Shown in pieces: positions 52,455-60,597 of a stretch of 64,000 nt of DNA. The translations under genes were made by a program, and so were the position numbers. The notes beneath the pieces are model-generated. The model saw nothing but the letters and a program-made list of their open reading frames with translations. It made no database searches and was not told where the DNA came from. The DNA lies in NCBI RefSeq assembly GCF_004402215.1, contig NZ_SOEZ01000007.1:62001-126000 (forward strand), read 5' to 3'. The DNA comes from Cryobacterium tagatosivorans (GTDB lineage: Bacteria > Actinomycetota > Actinomycetes > Actinomycetales > Microbacteriaceae). Each line of letters begins with the position of its first letter. Position 1 is the stretch's first letter.

Positions 52455-54095
52455 ATGCGGCTCGCCAGCTTTGAGATCACCGGGCATGCGTTGCTGCAGG
52501 ACATGAGCGTCGAAGTTCGCGACCACCTTGTCATCATCGGCGCGAACGACGTCGGTAAGACCTCGATCCTGCGCCTGCTCAACCTCTTGCTCGGAGCGTC
52601 CGTGCAGCAGCTTTACCAGGGTCTGGCAATCACCGACATCAGGGAGGGGACCGACGTACTCGTCGTCCAAGCGCGCCTCGACGGATTCGACGCAGACGAA
52701 GCCGGGCAATTCCCGTTTGCCATGACAGTGGAGGAAGGGAAACCGGACTACCTCCTCATCCGGCTCGAACTCCGCACCCCGGAGGGCGACCCCGACAACG
52801 TCCTCATCGAGCGGTTCTTCCCCGACTCGGGCACCCGGCGATCCCCATCCCGCGAACAGCTTTTGAAGCTTGGGTGGCGTTACCTGCCCGCAAACCGGTC
52901 CAGCGCTGCTGACTACATGAACGGCAAGAACAGTCCGTTCCGCACCATGCTGGACTCCGTCGAATTAGGCGAAGAATTGGCCGACCTTGGTGGACTCCTC
53001 GATCAGTTCAATGACAAGCTCGACCTGAATCCGGCGCTACTCGAGCTTCGGCGAGAGATCGCGGCCCACCTGTCACGGTCGATTCCGCGCAGCTACAACG
53101 CAGAGTCGTTGGCCATCCGCACGGCTGCTGACCCAGCCCAGGAACCCCTGCAGGACGTCACGATTTTCCTGAGGGAAGGCGATCAGCTCCGCGGTCTCGT
53201 CGAACAGAGCGACGGAATGCGTCAGCTGATGGCGTTAACCTTCTTCGACCTCGCGCAGGCGAAGGCGAACATTGTCGCTGTCGACGAGCCCGAGATCCAT
53301 CTGCACCCTTCGAGCCAGCGGACGGTAGCATCGCTGTTTGCCGAATCGGCGAAGCAGCGCCTCGTTGTGACCCACTCTCCTTATGTAGTGCAGCGCTTCG
53401 AACCCAAGCATGTCTTGGTGGTCGACCCGGACAGCCGCAGCCGGCAGATCGCGTCCACGAACTTCACGGCCGTCGAGAAGGAGATGTTGCAGTGGTGGTC
53501 TCCGCAGCTGCTCGAGGGGCTGACAGCGAGGCGAATGCTTTTCGTAGAAGGGCTTGCTGACCGGATCATCGTGGAAGCAGCCGCGCAGGCGCTCGGAATC
53601 AGTCTGGACCGTGCCGGAGTCTCGGTATTCGCCCTGGACGGCGCGGACAAGTTCTCCCACGTTCTCAAGGTCGTCGGCCCCAATGGGTTCGATCTTCCGC
53701 TTTGCGGTCTCTGCGACGAAGATCGCGAAGCGTCCTGGGCGGGGAACCTCGGGCTCAAACCCAAGAAGATGGAAGCCGCAGGTTTCTTCATTGCCCGCAC
53801 CGATCTCGAACACGAGTACGTGCGGGCGATCGGGGCGCAGACGGTCGCTGCGGCACTGATCAACGCGGGGCAGGCTCGCGAGCAGGGCATCCTGCAATCG
53901 ACCGGCGCGCCGGACCTTGCGAGTGTCACCGACGCGCAGCTAGGCACGTTCCTCTCCTCGGTCGACAGCCGTAAGGTGCCCGCCGCCCGCCTCATCGCAC
54001 CCATGCTTACGGCCGTCCACATTGCCAACAGTCCCTCGCTGATCGGGCTGCTCGGGCACGTGCAGACGGGGTCTGAGGCGCGTGACGTCGAATAA
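52455..54095 (+). CDS. gajA: GajA-type OLD-family nuclease (Gabija defence)
   Basis: 546 residues. An SMC/RecF-like ATPase domain has Walker A IIGANDVGKTSILRLL (about 28-43), QSDGMRQLMALTFFDLAQ (signature region) and Walker B IVAVDEPEIHLHPSSQ (about 273). A C-terminal Toprim nuclease follows with MLFVEGLADRIIVEAAA (about 362), ALDGADKF and CDEDREA. This order is the class 2 OLD nuclease GajA, a sequence-specific DNA nicking enzyme of the Gabija anti-phage system that senses nucleotide depletion. The length fits (GajA of B. cereus is 578). It overlaps the helicase gene by 14 bp, as expected for the pair. Confidence 0.88.
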   Translation: MRLASFEITGHALLQDMSVEVRDHLVIIGANDVGKTSILRLLNLLLGASVQQLYQGLAITDIREGTDVLVVQARLDGFDADEAGQFPFAMTVEEGKPDYLLIRLELRTPEGDPDNVLIERFFPDSGTRRSPSREQLLKLGWRYLPANRSSAADYMNGKNSPFRTMLDSVELGEELADLGGLLDQFNDKLDLNPALLELRREIAAHLSRSIPRSYNAESLAIRTAADPAQEPLQDVTIFLREGDQLRGLVEQSDGMRQLMALTFFDLAQAKANIVAVDEPEIHLHPSSQRTVASLFAESAKQRLVVTHSPYVVQRFEPKHVLVVDPDSRSRQIASTNFTAVEKEMLQWWSPQLLEGLTARRMLFVEGLADRIIVEAAAQALGISLDRAGVSVFALDGADKFSHVLKVVGPNGFDLPLCGLCDEDREASWAGNLGLKPKKMEAAGFFIARTDLEHEYVRAIGAQTVAAALINAGQAREQGILQSTGAPDLASVTDAQLGTFLSSVDSRKVPAARLIAPMLTAVHIANSPSLIGLLGHVQTGSEARDVE

Positions 54096-55743
54096 GCCGG
54101 TCGGAGCACAGATCGCTGCCGTCGAAAGCGCAGCCGAGCACCTTCTCGTTCTCGCACCGCCCGGGTGCGGCAAGACCGAGGTGCTCGCGATGCGTGCGGA
54201 CCGGCTGATCCGTAGCGGCGTCGTCCGTCCTGGGCGTCACCTTCTCGCGATTACCTTCACCAACCGTGCGCGCGACAACCTGCGGAACCGGCTCGTCCAG
54301 CAGCTAGGCACGAGCCGGCTACGCGACACAGTGATTGTCATGAACTTTCACGAGCTCAGTGCGCGGATCGTCGAAGCTCACCACCTCACCATCGGACTGA
54401 AACCGGACTTCACGTTTCCGCGGCCGGCGTGGCTGCGCCGTACCCTGAACAAGATCACTAACCATCGCGGAACGCAATCCGCCGCGAAAGACCTGCTCGG
54501 AGCCCTCCATCGGCTACCGCTGACTGACCTGGAACTGCTACAGCAGCTCACCGACGCCGATAACCCGACCGCGCTGCAGGTCGAACGGCACCGGGTCGAG
54601 GAGCACTACATCGACTACGGCGACCTGCAGCGCTACGCGCAGCTCATCCTTCGAAACCCACGCGTCGCAGCCCTGTTCCAGGCGCACTTCGATGCGGTCA
54701 TCGTCGACGAGTTCCAGGACCTCTCGCTGCAGCAGTATGAGATCTCCAGGCTGATTTGCACACGGAACTCGACGTACGTCGGCGACCCCTATCAGGGCAT
54801 CTTCGGCTGGGCCGGGGCGCAGCCCGTCGAGGTGCACGCTGACCTACAGACTCGAGCTGGCGAGGCCGTCGACCTCGATGTGTCGTTCCGATCATCGCCC
54901 GCGGTCCTCAACGTCGTGAACTCTATATCGGTCAGTCTTGGATCCGCGGCCCTCAGCGCCGCGGAACCCCACAACTGGGGCGAGGGCGGCGGACATGCCT
55001 ATGCGGCCGGATACTCGACGGACGCATCGGAGGCGAACGGGGTCGTTGCTCTCACTGACTACCTCGCCCAGCAATATCCAGGCGACACCATCGGGGTGAT
55101 CTGCCGTGCTGCGTATCGCCGGGGTGCTCTCGAGCGCGCCTACGATCGGGCCGAGTGCCGGCCGCAGTTCTGGGACATCGCCCTCGACACCCCCCGCGTC
55201 GGCCGGCTGCTGAAGCTTCACGCGCGGCAGGTAGATGCCACCCTGCCACTCAGGGAGCAGGCGGAGGATCTTCGACGGCGTGCGTCCGATTCGCTGCAGC
55301 CCACGGATATCGAAACCATTGGCGAGGTCAATGACGCCTGCGAGCAGCTGCTCGAGTACGACTTCGAAGGTGCGACAGTAAAGATACTGATGGATAGGAT
55401 CCGCGACAGCCAGAGCATCGCGTCGATCTCGGCCGGCGTTCACGTCCTGAATGCGCACGTGGGCAAGGGACAACAGTTCGACTGGGTCGTCGTGGTCGGA
55501 TTGGAGGAAGGCCATGTCCCCAGCAGCTACTCGACGACCGACGATCAGCTCCGCGAGGATCAGCGGATTCTGTTGGTAATGCTGTCGCGAGCCCGCAAGG
55601 GCCTGTTCCTCACTTGGGCAGCCGGCAACACCAACCAGTACGGCCGGACCTTCCGAAACGGCCAATCCCGCTGGTGGGACACGATGGCTGCGGCCACTAA
55701 ACCGATGACGCCCGATGTCGCATCGATCATGAAAATCACCTAG
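54082..55743 (+). CDS. gajB: GajB-type UvrD/Rep helicase (Gabija defence)
   Basis: 553 residues from GTG 54082. UvrD-like motifs in order: LAPPGCGKTEVLAMRADRLI (Walker A, about 24), AITFTNRARDNLRNRL (Ia), FDAVIVDEFQDLSLQQYE (Walker B/II, about 205), YVGDPYQGIFGWAGA (III), FRSSP (IV), HVGKGQQFDWVVVVGLEEGHVPS (V) and LLVMLSRARKGLFLT (VI). Small helicases of this kind form the second subunit of Gabija and sense DNA ends or activate GajA. Both Gabija genes appear intact and directly follow the relaxase gene, placing the system as cargo on a mobile element. Confidence 0.88.
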   Translation: MTSNKPVGAQIAAVESAAEHLLVLAPPGCGKTEVLAMRADRLIRSGVVRPGRHLLAITFTNRARDNLRNRLVQQLGTSRLRDTVIVMNFHELSARIVEAHHLTIGLKPDFTFPRPAWLRRTLNKITNHRGTQSAAKDLLGALHRLPLTDLELLQQLTDADNPTALQVERHRVEEHYIDYGDLQRYAQLILRNPRVAALFQAHFDAVIVDEFQDLSLQQYEISRLICTRNSTYVGDPYQGIFGWAGAQPVEVHADLQTRAGEAVDLDVSFRSSPAVLNVVNSISVSLGSAALSAAEPHNWGEGGGHAYAAGYSTDASEANGVVALTDYLAQQYPGDTIGVICRAAYRRGALERAYDRAECRPQFWDIALDTPRVGRLLKLHARQVDATLPLREQAEDLRRRASDSLQPTDIETIGEVNDACEQLLEYDFEGATVKILMDRIRDSQSIASISAGVHVLNAHVGKGQQFDWVVVVGLEEGHVPSSYSTTDDQLREDQRILLVMLSRARKGLFLTWAAGNTNQYGRTFRNGQSRWWDTMAAATKPMTPDVASIMKIT

Positions 55744-55896
55744 TCATGGCGTGACAGGTTTCCAGCTCTACGCCGCGCAGACACCACCCAAGGTTGTCGT
55801 TTGGTTGCGGGGATTTCGGTGCCGTCGTTGGCTCAATGCGGAGCAGGGGGGAGCCATACTTCTGCCAATTCTGCAATAGGTGCATTACAAGTTGAC

Positions 55897-55910
55897 ATAA
55901 TATCCATTAT
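55897..55910. promoter_or_regulatory. Inverted repeat ATAAT-ATCC-ATTAT upstream of the Xre-like gene
   Basis: A perfect 5-bp dyad in the AT-rich 259-bp gap after the Gabija genes, overlapping a TTGACA (-35-like) hexamer at 55892-55897 and followed 41 bp later by the related ATAATGGTAAT. Candidate autoregulatory operator of the Xre/ParS-like gene at 56003. Confidence 0.4.
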
Positions 55911-56002
55911 CGGTCATTTCGCCCAACAAATTGCCCGACATTTGACCCGGCATAATGGTAATCTCGGGAGGGTAAGAGTCGGCAGGTGGGAGGTAGTCGA
56001 TC

Positions 56003-56395
56003 ATGACCAATATCTCAACCGGGGATGGTTCTCGTTCCGGCGCTGATCGCGCGGCACATGAACGCTCCGTGGGTTTAAGCGTTGCTGAAATCGCGGCGGT
56101 GTTACAGGCACAGCTGGGCCAGGCGCTTCTTGGGGTGATCGTGGGCAAGAACGCCCGGACGCTCGCTCGTTGGGCACATGCAACGGTTCGGCCGCCGCAC
56201 GCGAGCGAGAAGCTCCTGAGAGACACTTTCCAGGTGTTCGAGATTCTCAGCTCGATTGACTCGCCTGAAGTCGCCAGAGCGTGGCTTATGGGCATGAATC
56301 CGGAACTGGACGATGCTTCGCCGGCCGAAGCGCTCGCGGACGGACGCTCCCGAGAGGTCATGGCCGCTGCGCGGTCCTACATCGCCGCCGGCTAG
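56003..56395 (+). CDS. Xre/MbcA/ParS-type antitoxin-like protein
   Basis: 130 residues with GGGAGG upstream. It has an N-terminal helical DNA-binding part (LSVAEIAAVLQAQLGQALLGVIVGKNARTLARWAHATVRPP). Its C-terminal toxin-binding-type domain reads LLRDTFQVFEILSSIDSPEVARAWLMGMNPELDDASPAEALADGR, the AWLxGxNPxLdd pattern of Xre-MbcA-ParS antitoxins. These normally pair with RES-domain NAD+-degrading toxins, but no RES gene lies next to it: the following gene is a DUF1016 nuclease-like protein. It is either an orphan antitoxin or regulates its neighbour. Confidence 0.75.
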   Translation: MTNISTGDGSRSGADRAAHERSVGLSVAEIAAVLQAQLGQALLGVIVGKNARTLARWAHATVRPPHASEKLLRDTFQVFEILSSIDSPEVARAWLMGMNPELDDASPAEALADGRSREVMAAARSYIAAG

Positions 56396-56456
56396 GCATT
56401 TTGCTGTGGCGAGCGTGTGCGACGATCACCAATCACGGCCGGGAGAGAATGGGGCC

Positions 56457-57506
56457 ATGGCCCGTGATGATGTTGCTCTTCCGGATGGTTACCCCGAGTT
56501 CCTCGGCTCGCTCAAGCGCCGGGTCCGCGATGCTCAGGTGCGCGCCCAGCGCACGGTCAATTCGCAACTGATTGAGCTGTATTGGAGCATCGGGAGGGAA
56601 GTTCTCAGCCAGCAGGAGAAGCAGGGATGGGGAGCTGGGGTGCTGGGTCGCCTCGCTGGAGATCTGAGGACTGAGTTCCCGCAGATGAACGGATTTTCAT
56701 CCCGCAACCTTCAGTACATGAGGGCGTTCGCGGTTGCTTGGGCCGGGACGGAACCAATTGTGCAACAGGCTGTTGCAGGATTGCCGTGGGGCCACATCAC
56801 GGTTCTACTCGACAAGCTTGACACCTCCGAGAGTCGTGATTGGTACGCCGCCTCAGCCGTGAAGAACGGTTGGTCCCGCAACCTGCTCCTCAACCAGATC
56901 AAGAACCGCACCCTCGAGCGGACTGGCTCGGCGCCGTCAAACTTCACCGCGGAGCTGGCGCCCGGAGATTCTGATCTTGCCCGCCAGATTGCCAAGGATC
57001 CCTATGTTTTCGACTTCTTGGAGCTGACAGAGGATGCCGCTGAGCGCGATCTGGAACAGGCGCTCATGGACCGTATCGTCGATACGCTCCGCGAGCTGGG
57101 AAAGGGGTTCGCATTCGTGGGCCGTCAGGTCCATTTCGATGTCGGTGGCGATGACTTCTACCTAGACCTGCTGTTCTTTCACATTGAGCAACTGCGCTAC
57201 ATCGTCATCGAACTGAAGACCGGGAAGTTCCAACCCGAGCATGCCGGCAAACTCGCCTTCTACGTCTCCCTCGTCGACGACAGGCTCCGGAGGGACGCCC
57301 ATGCGCCCACGGTTGGCATACTCATCTGCGGCGATCGAAACGATCACACAGTCCGATACGCACTTGGTCGCTCGGGATCCCCCATGGCCGTGTCCACTTA
57401 TACATACGACTCCTTACCGCCCTCCGAAAAGCGCGCGCTCCCAGATGCTGACGAACTCACGTCTGCTCTTGGCTGGGATGAAGAATCGCAGGAGCAGCTC
57501 GACTAA
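56457..57506 (+). CDS. DUF1016/PDDEXK nuclease-domain protein (YhcG-like)
   Basis: 349 residues from ATG 56457. The N-terminal DUF1016_N region reads LKRRVRDAQVRAQRTVNSQLIELYWSIGREVLSQQEKQGWGAGVLGRLAGDL...GFSSRNLQYMRAFA. The C-terminal PD-(D/E)XK fold has VGRQVHFDVGGDDFYLDLLFFHIEQLRYIVIELKTGKFQPEHAGKL, with the Asp and ExK residues in place, then QMNFYVSL-like YVSLVDD. Such proteins are found in defence islands and beside restriction-modification genes; biochemical role poorly known. It may be paired with the Xre-like gene 61 bp upstream. Confidence 0.88.
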   Translation: MARDDVALPDGYPEFLGSLKRRVRDAQVRAQRTVNSQLIELYWSIGREVLSQQEKQGWGAGVLGRLAGDLRTEFPQMNGFSSRNLQYMRAFAVAWAGTEPIVQQAVAGLPWGHITVLLDKLDTSESRDWYAASAVKNGWSRNLLLNQIKNRTLERTGSAPSNFTAELAPGDSDLARQIAKDPYVFDFLELTEDAAERDLEQALMDRIVDTLRELGKGFAFVGRQVHFDVGGDDFYLDLLFFHIEQLRYIVIELKTGKFQPEHAGKLAFYVSLVDDRLRRDAHAPTVGILICGDRNDHTVRYALGRSGSPMAVSTYTYDSLPPSEKRALPDADELTSALGWDEESQEQLD

Positions 57507-57575
57507 TTCCGCGTGGACAATGAGGTCTCGGTCGATGCCGGCGCCTCTGCGCCCAGGTGCACCTTGTGAGTGGCG

Positions 57576-57611
57576 GTGAGTCTTGTGAGTCTTGTGAGTC
57601 TTGTGAGTCTT
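57576..57611. repeat. Tandem 9-bp repeat (GTGAGTCTT x4)
   Basis: Four perfect tandem copies of GTGAGTCTT plus a partial fifth (GTGAGT) in the 366-bp gap after the DUF1016 gene. The repeat is too short for a CRISPR and has no spacers. It could be an iteron-like binding array or replication slippage. The rest of the gap to 57780 shows nothing recognisable. Confidence 0.7.
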
Positions 57612-57789
57612 GTGAGTGTCCCCCCGTTTCTGCCCGCAACGGCTGGTCGGCACGGGTTTGCGTGAGATCCTGGGCGCCCAGCTCGTCGCTTACCTGGGCG
57701 GCAGGATCTCCATTGCAGTGTTCGGGAAAATGTTCCTGTCCACTGGCAGCGGAAACGGTATGTTTCCGTTTTCCCAGATCACCCCTTGA

Positions 57790-57853
57790 CCATTGCATAT
57801 GTGCAATGGTTTTCTCGTTCAGATGTCTAGAGATTCATTGCATATATGCAATG
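57790..57853. promoter_or_regulatory. Twin palindromic operators of the XRE/NTase pair
   Basis: CCATTGCATATGTGCAATGG (57790-57809) and the perfect palindrome CATTGCATATATGCAATG (57836-57853) share the core CATTGCATAT.TGCAATG. They lie 45 bp apart centre to centre, and the second ends 19 bp before the HTH gene start. Very likely autoregulatory operators for the XRE antitoxin-type protein. Confidence 0.8.
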
Positions 57854-57872
57854 CTCTGCGTAGCATGGGCAG

Positions 57873-58598
57873 ATGATCACTACGTCGGCGGCTTCGCTTG
57901 TCACTCGCATGCGCCTGAAGCGAGAGCTCAGTAAGACAGCGTTTGCTCAGCTCGTCGGCGTGCCCGCGTCGACGATCACCCGAATCGAGTCCGGCATCGT
58001 CGATCCGACCTACTCGATGCTGCAGAAGATCGCTTCCGGGGCCGGGTTCACGCTCTCGGGAACTCTCTCGGACGTGGGCAGCGATGCGCCCTACGCGGCG
58101 GCAGTGGAGCGTATCCAGAACGCCTCAAGCGTCGAGAGGCGCCGCTTGGTGAAGAAGCTCGCGCAGACGGCCATACTCGCGCCGGTCACCAAACGCCCCG
58201 GCGTGCGTATCTTCTCCCTGGACCGTCCTATTGGCGATTTCGTCCGGTACCTGGAGCAACGCGGCGCGAATCCCACTGTCTCTTCTCTCGAGGCCGTGGC
58301 CGACGACATTGCTTCCACGCGGTCGTTCACCCCCGTCGTTTACGTGGAGCGGCCGGAAGATCTCGATGACCTGACCCCGATGTCTCCAACGGCACGATCC
58401 AGCGTCATCGTGCTTCCGATCACCGAGAACGTGCGCAAATTCACCCGCTGGGTCAACGGCACTGCAATGCTCGCGCCGGAGTGGGGAATGCTCGACGCGC
58501 TCGCTTCGCCTGGCCGGCAAACGGACGTTGCACGGACCTTCTTGCCGCAGCTCGCCGCGCGCGTCACCATGACCCGCGAAGCCGGAGCAGCGGCGTAA
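57873..58598 (+). CDS. XRE-family HTH protein, antitoxin of a nucleotidyltransferase pair
   Basis: 241 residues. Helix-turn-helix of the HTH_3 type at about 10-62 (RMRLKRELSKTAFAQLVGVPASTITRIESGIVDPTYSMLQKIASGAGF). A helical linker (AAAVERIQNASSVERRRLVKKLAQTA) and a C-terminal domain of about 130 residues of unknown fold follow. Its stop overlaps the next start (TAATG), and the twin palindromes lie just before it. The arrangement matches toxin-antitoxin operons in which a HTH antitoxin precedes a nucleotidyltransferase-fold toxin. Confidence 0.82.
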   Translation: MITTSAASLVTRMRLKRELSKTAFAQLVGVPASTITRIESGIVDPTYSMLQKIASGAGFTLSGTLSDVGSDAPYAAAVERIQNASSVERRRLVKKLAQTAILAPVTKRPGVRIFSLDRPIGDFVRYLEQRGANPTVSSLEAVADDIASTRSFTPVVYVERPEDLDDLTPMSPTARSSVIVLPITENVRKFTRWVNGTAMLAPEWGMLDALASPGRQTDVARTFLPQLAARVTMTREAGAAA

Positions 58599-59473
58599 TG
58601 GCACTCCGACTCGAGGACGCCAGATATGGCGCCGAACGATCCCGGCGGCTACTCATCACAACCATCGTGGCGCTGGGCGGCCACGCGGATGCCATGACCG
58701 TCGTCGGCGCACATGCTGTCCACGTCTGGGTGCAGAAGAAGTGGGGACCCATCGATATGGAATCGACCAGAGACGGCGACCTCGCAATCAATCCTGTCCT
58801 CATCGCTGAGGACCCGAAGATCATGGAAATCATGGCCCAAATCGGGCTCGAGCCGGCACGCCCCGAACGGCCAGGGATCTACGGCTACGTCAGCGAACGA
58901 GGTCTGCCGTGGGATCAACGCACGACGGTGGACCTCCTCGTGCCTGAAACCTATGCTGGCTCGAAAGGGCGATCGGCTCGAATCCCCGGACAGAAAAGCG
59001 CGACGACCCGTGCGTATGGCCTCGAACTGGCCATCCACGACCGCACCCTGACGAAAATCTCGACCACCGATGGTGAGCCGAAACTCTCGGTTGACGTGCA
59101 CGTTGCTGGCCCCGCGGCCCTGCTCATCGCCAAGGCACACAAGGTGTCAGAGCGGCTTGCCGACCTTGGAAAACGTCCGGACCGTCTGCGCCCCAAAGAC
59201 TCTGGCGACATAGCCCTTCTCATGATGGTCACCGATGGAGCCGACATGGCGGAGTCCATGATGAAACACGTGGCCCGGAGCCCAGAGATACGTGCCGTCG
59301 TCAATGACGGCGCTCAGTACCTCGTTGATATGTATGCCGCGGCCAACGACACGATCGTCCGCGAGCACATGGCCGACAGCTTGAGCGCACGATTCCCCGA
59401 ATCCACCGTGTTGGATGCAATCGATGTTTGGCTCGCTTCCTTCTCCGCCAACTTCGACAGATCAGTCGCCTAG
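58598..59473 (+). CDS. Nucleotidyltransferase-fold protein, probable toxin
   Basis: 291 residues. The nucleotidyltransferase pattern is visible: TVVGAHAVHVWVQKKWG (glycine-rich strand-helix, about 34-50), STRDGDLAI (TxDxD metal site, about 57-65), later RTTVDLLVPE and a C-terminal KDSGDIALLMM helix comparable to the KDLxDL of AbiEii toxins. AbiEii/MenA-type toxins use this fold to add nucleotides to tRNA. This copy is intact, in contrast to the abiEii gene at 15641. Translationally coupled to the HTH gene before it. Assignment as toxin is by fold and context. Confidence 0.78.
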   Translation: MALRLEDARYGAERSRRLLITTIVALGGHADAMTVVGAHAVHVWVQKKWGPIDMESTRDGDLAINPVLIAEDPKIMEIMAQIGLEPARPERPGIYGYVSERGLPWDQRTTVDLLVPETYAGSKGRSARIPGQKSATTRAYGLELAIHDRTLTKISTTDGEPKLSVDVHVAGPAALLIAKAHKVSERLADLGKRPDRLRPKDSGDIALLMMVTDGADMAESMMKHVARSPEIRAVVNDGAQYLVDMYAAANDTIVREHMADSLSARFPESTVLDAIDVWLASFSANFDRSVA

Positions 59474-59935
59474 TGATCTGGCTCCCACTGCACAGGACAG
59501 CCTGGCTTGCCTGGCGATGAGTCATTTACTCCTCTATATAGGCCTCGATCAATCGGTGTTGATCCCGGATTGATCCAGGACTAATTCGGCGCGCGACGGC
59601 GAAGAGCTGTCGCATTTCACGCACCTGGGCGCGAATCCTTCCGGGCGGGACAAACGGGACGGCCTTTTCAGCGGAAACTACGCAGTCTTTTCGTTGCGAA
59701 GGCCCTACGTGTCAGGGTCCGGCTTGCGGGCTTGCACGCCGCAACTAAGCCTCCCGCACGCAAAGCGTGGTCGCTCTGCGGAGCTCTTGGGCGGTGGGCC
59801 AGACGAGGGCGACGGCTCCGAGGAATCCCGGGAATGGCAAGTCAAGGAGGCTTGATTCAATGAGTCCTGCAGGACCGATCAGATCTTCACAATCAAGTCC
59901 AACGATCACCTTGGTTGATACCAATCCGTGCAGCA
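59474..59935. other. Gap without recognisable gene
   Basis: About 460 bp between the NTase gene and the dsrE remnant. Short repeats of TTGATCC (near 59561 and 59572) and an isolated AAGGAGG near 59840 followed by ATG 59860 (a 51-codon frame with no family match) are the only notable items. No promoter or RNA gene is identifiable. Confidence 0.4.
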
Positions 59936-60202
59936 GACCCGCCTTATGGCTCGGTCGGCTGGAGGGCCGCTACTGTGTGTTTGATCTTGACGACTGTGGC
60001 CACCCTGCCGGATGATCGTCGAGAGCATCCGGTCCAGCTTGTAATAGCCGTCGGGCGTCTTCTGCCCGAGATCCGCTGCTGCAGCACCTGCATGGATGCC
60101 CGCGGCATCACGGACACCATGCTGACCGAGGCTGCCACCCGATCCACGATGGAGGCGCTGGCCGACTGGACAATCGCCGCCGACAAGGTGCTCGTCTTTT
60201 AG
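59936..60202 (+). pseudogene. Scrambled DsrE-family gene with an internal inversion
   Basis: The plus strand ends with a clear DsrE C-terminus: EIRCCSTCMDARGITDTMLTEAATRSTMEALADWTIAADKVLVF (60069-60202). The part that should come just before it, GQKTPDGYYKLDRMLSTIIRQGG, is instead encoded on the minus strand between about 60068 and 60000. Further left, plus-strand ADPPYGS (about 59940) fits the N-terminal NDxPYGS motif of the family. So about 70 bp have been inverted inside the gene and the N-terminal part has decayed. DsrE-like proteins handle sulfane sulfur; this one cannot be functional. Confidence 0.7.
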
Positions 60203-60225
60203 CTCGCGCACTCACTCGTCACCGT

Positions 60226-60253
60226 TGACTGTATAGTCAGTGTATGCTGACTA
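60226..60253. promoter_or_regulatory. CmtR operator: three TGACT half-sites overlapping the start
   Basis: TGACT-GTAT-AGTCA (60226-60239) and TAGTCA-N8-TGACTA (60234-60253) are two perfect dyads sharing a half-site. The second covers the ATG at 60244. ArsR/SmtB repressors bind such dyads at their own promoters, and binding here would block both transcription and the start codon. Confidence 0.75.
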
Positions 60254-60597
60254 TTGCTTCCCACCTCGATGTCATGAACCGGCTCGGCCGGGCGATGGCC
60301 GATCCGACCCGCTCGAGGATCCTGCTCACGCTGCTGGAGCAGCCCGGCTATCCCGCCCAGCTGGCGCGCGACCTCGACCTCACCCGCTCGAACGTGTCGA
60401 ATCATCTGAGCTGTCTTCGCGGCTGCGGCATCGTAGCCGCTGTGCCGGAGGGCCGGCAGACACGGTACGAAATCGCCGACCGACACCTGGCCCGAGCGCT
60501 GACGCTGCTTTTCGACGTTGTGCTCGCGGTGGATGACGGCGTCGACTGCTCCGACGAAAACTGCGACCTGCCTTTCTGCTGCGGGACCGGAGCATGA
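60244..60597 (+). CDS. cmtR: ArsR/SmtB-family metal sensor, CmtR type (Cd/Pb)
   Basis: 117 residues. Winged helix with MADPTRSRILLTLLEQPGYPAQLARDLDLTRSNVSNHLSCLRGCGIV. Cys57 and Cys61 in the recognition region correspond to the metal ligands of M. tuberculosis CmtR, and the tail (VDCSDENCDLPFCCGTGA) supplies further cysteines like the third CmtR ligand (Cys102). Metal binding releases the repressor from DNA. The start codon lies inside its operator; the next gene overlaps its stop (ATGA) and encodes a CDF transporter, the likely resistance function. Confidence 0.9.
   Translation: MLTIASHLDVMNRLGRAMADPTRSRILLTLLEQPGYPAQLARDLDLTRSNVSNHLSCLRGCGIVAAVPEGRQTRYEIADRHLARALTLLFDVVLAVDDGVDCSDENCDLPFCCGTGA

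Noticed and set aside
56003-57506. RES-Xre toxin-antitoxin pair
   Set aside because: The Xre-like partner is present but no RES-domain protein is encoded on either side; the neighbour is a DUF1016 protein.
57576-57617. Short tandem repeats as a CRISPR array
   Set aside because: Nine-base units directly adjacent, no spacers and no cas genes.
59767-60015. 82-codon plus-strand frame before the dsrE remnant
   Set aside because: Arg/Ser-rich without similarity; only its 3' end overlaps the decayed dsrE sequence in another frame.
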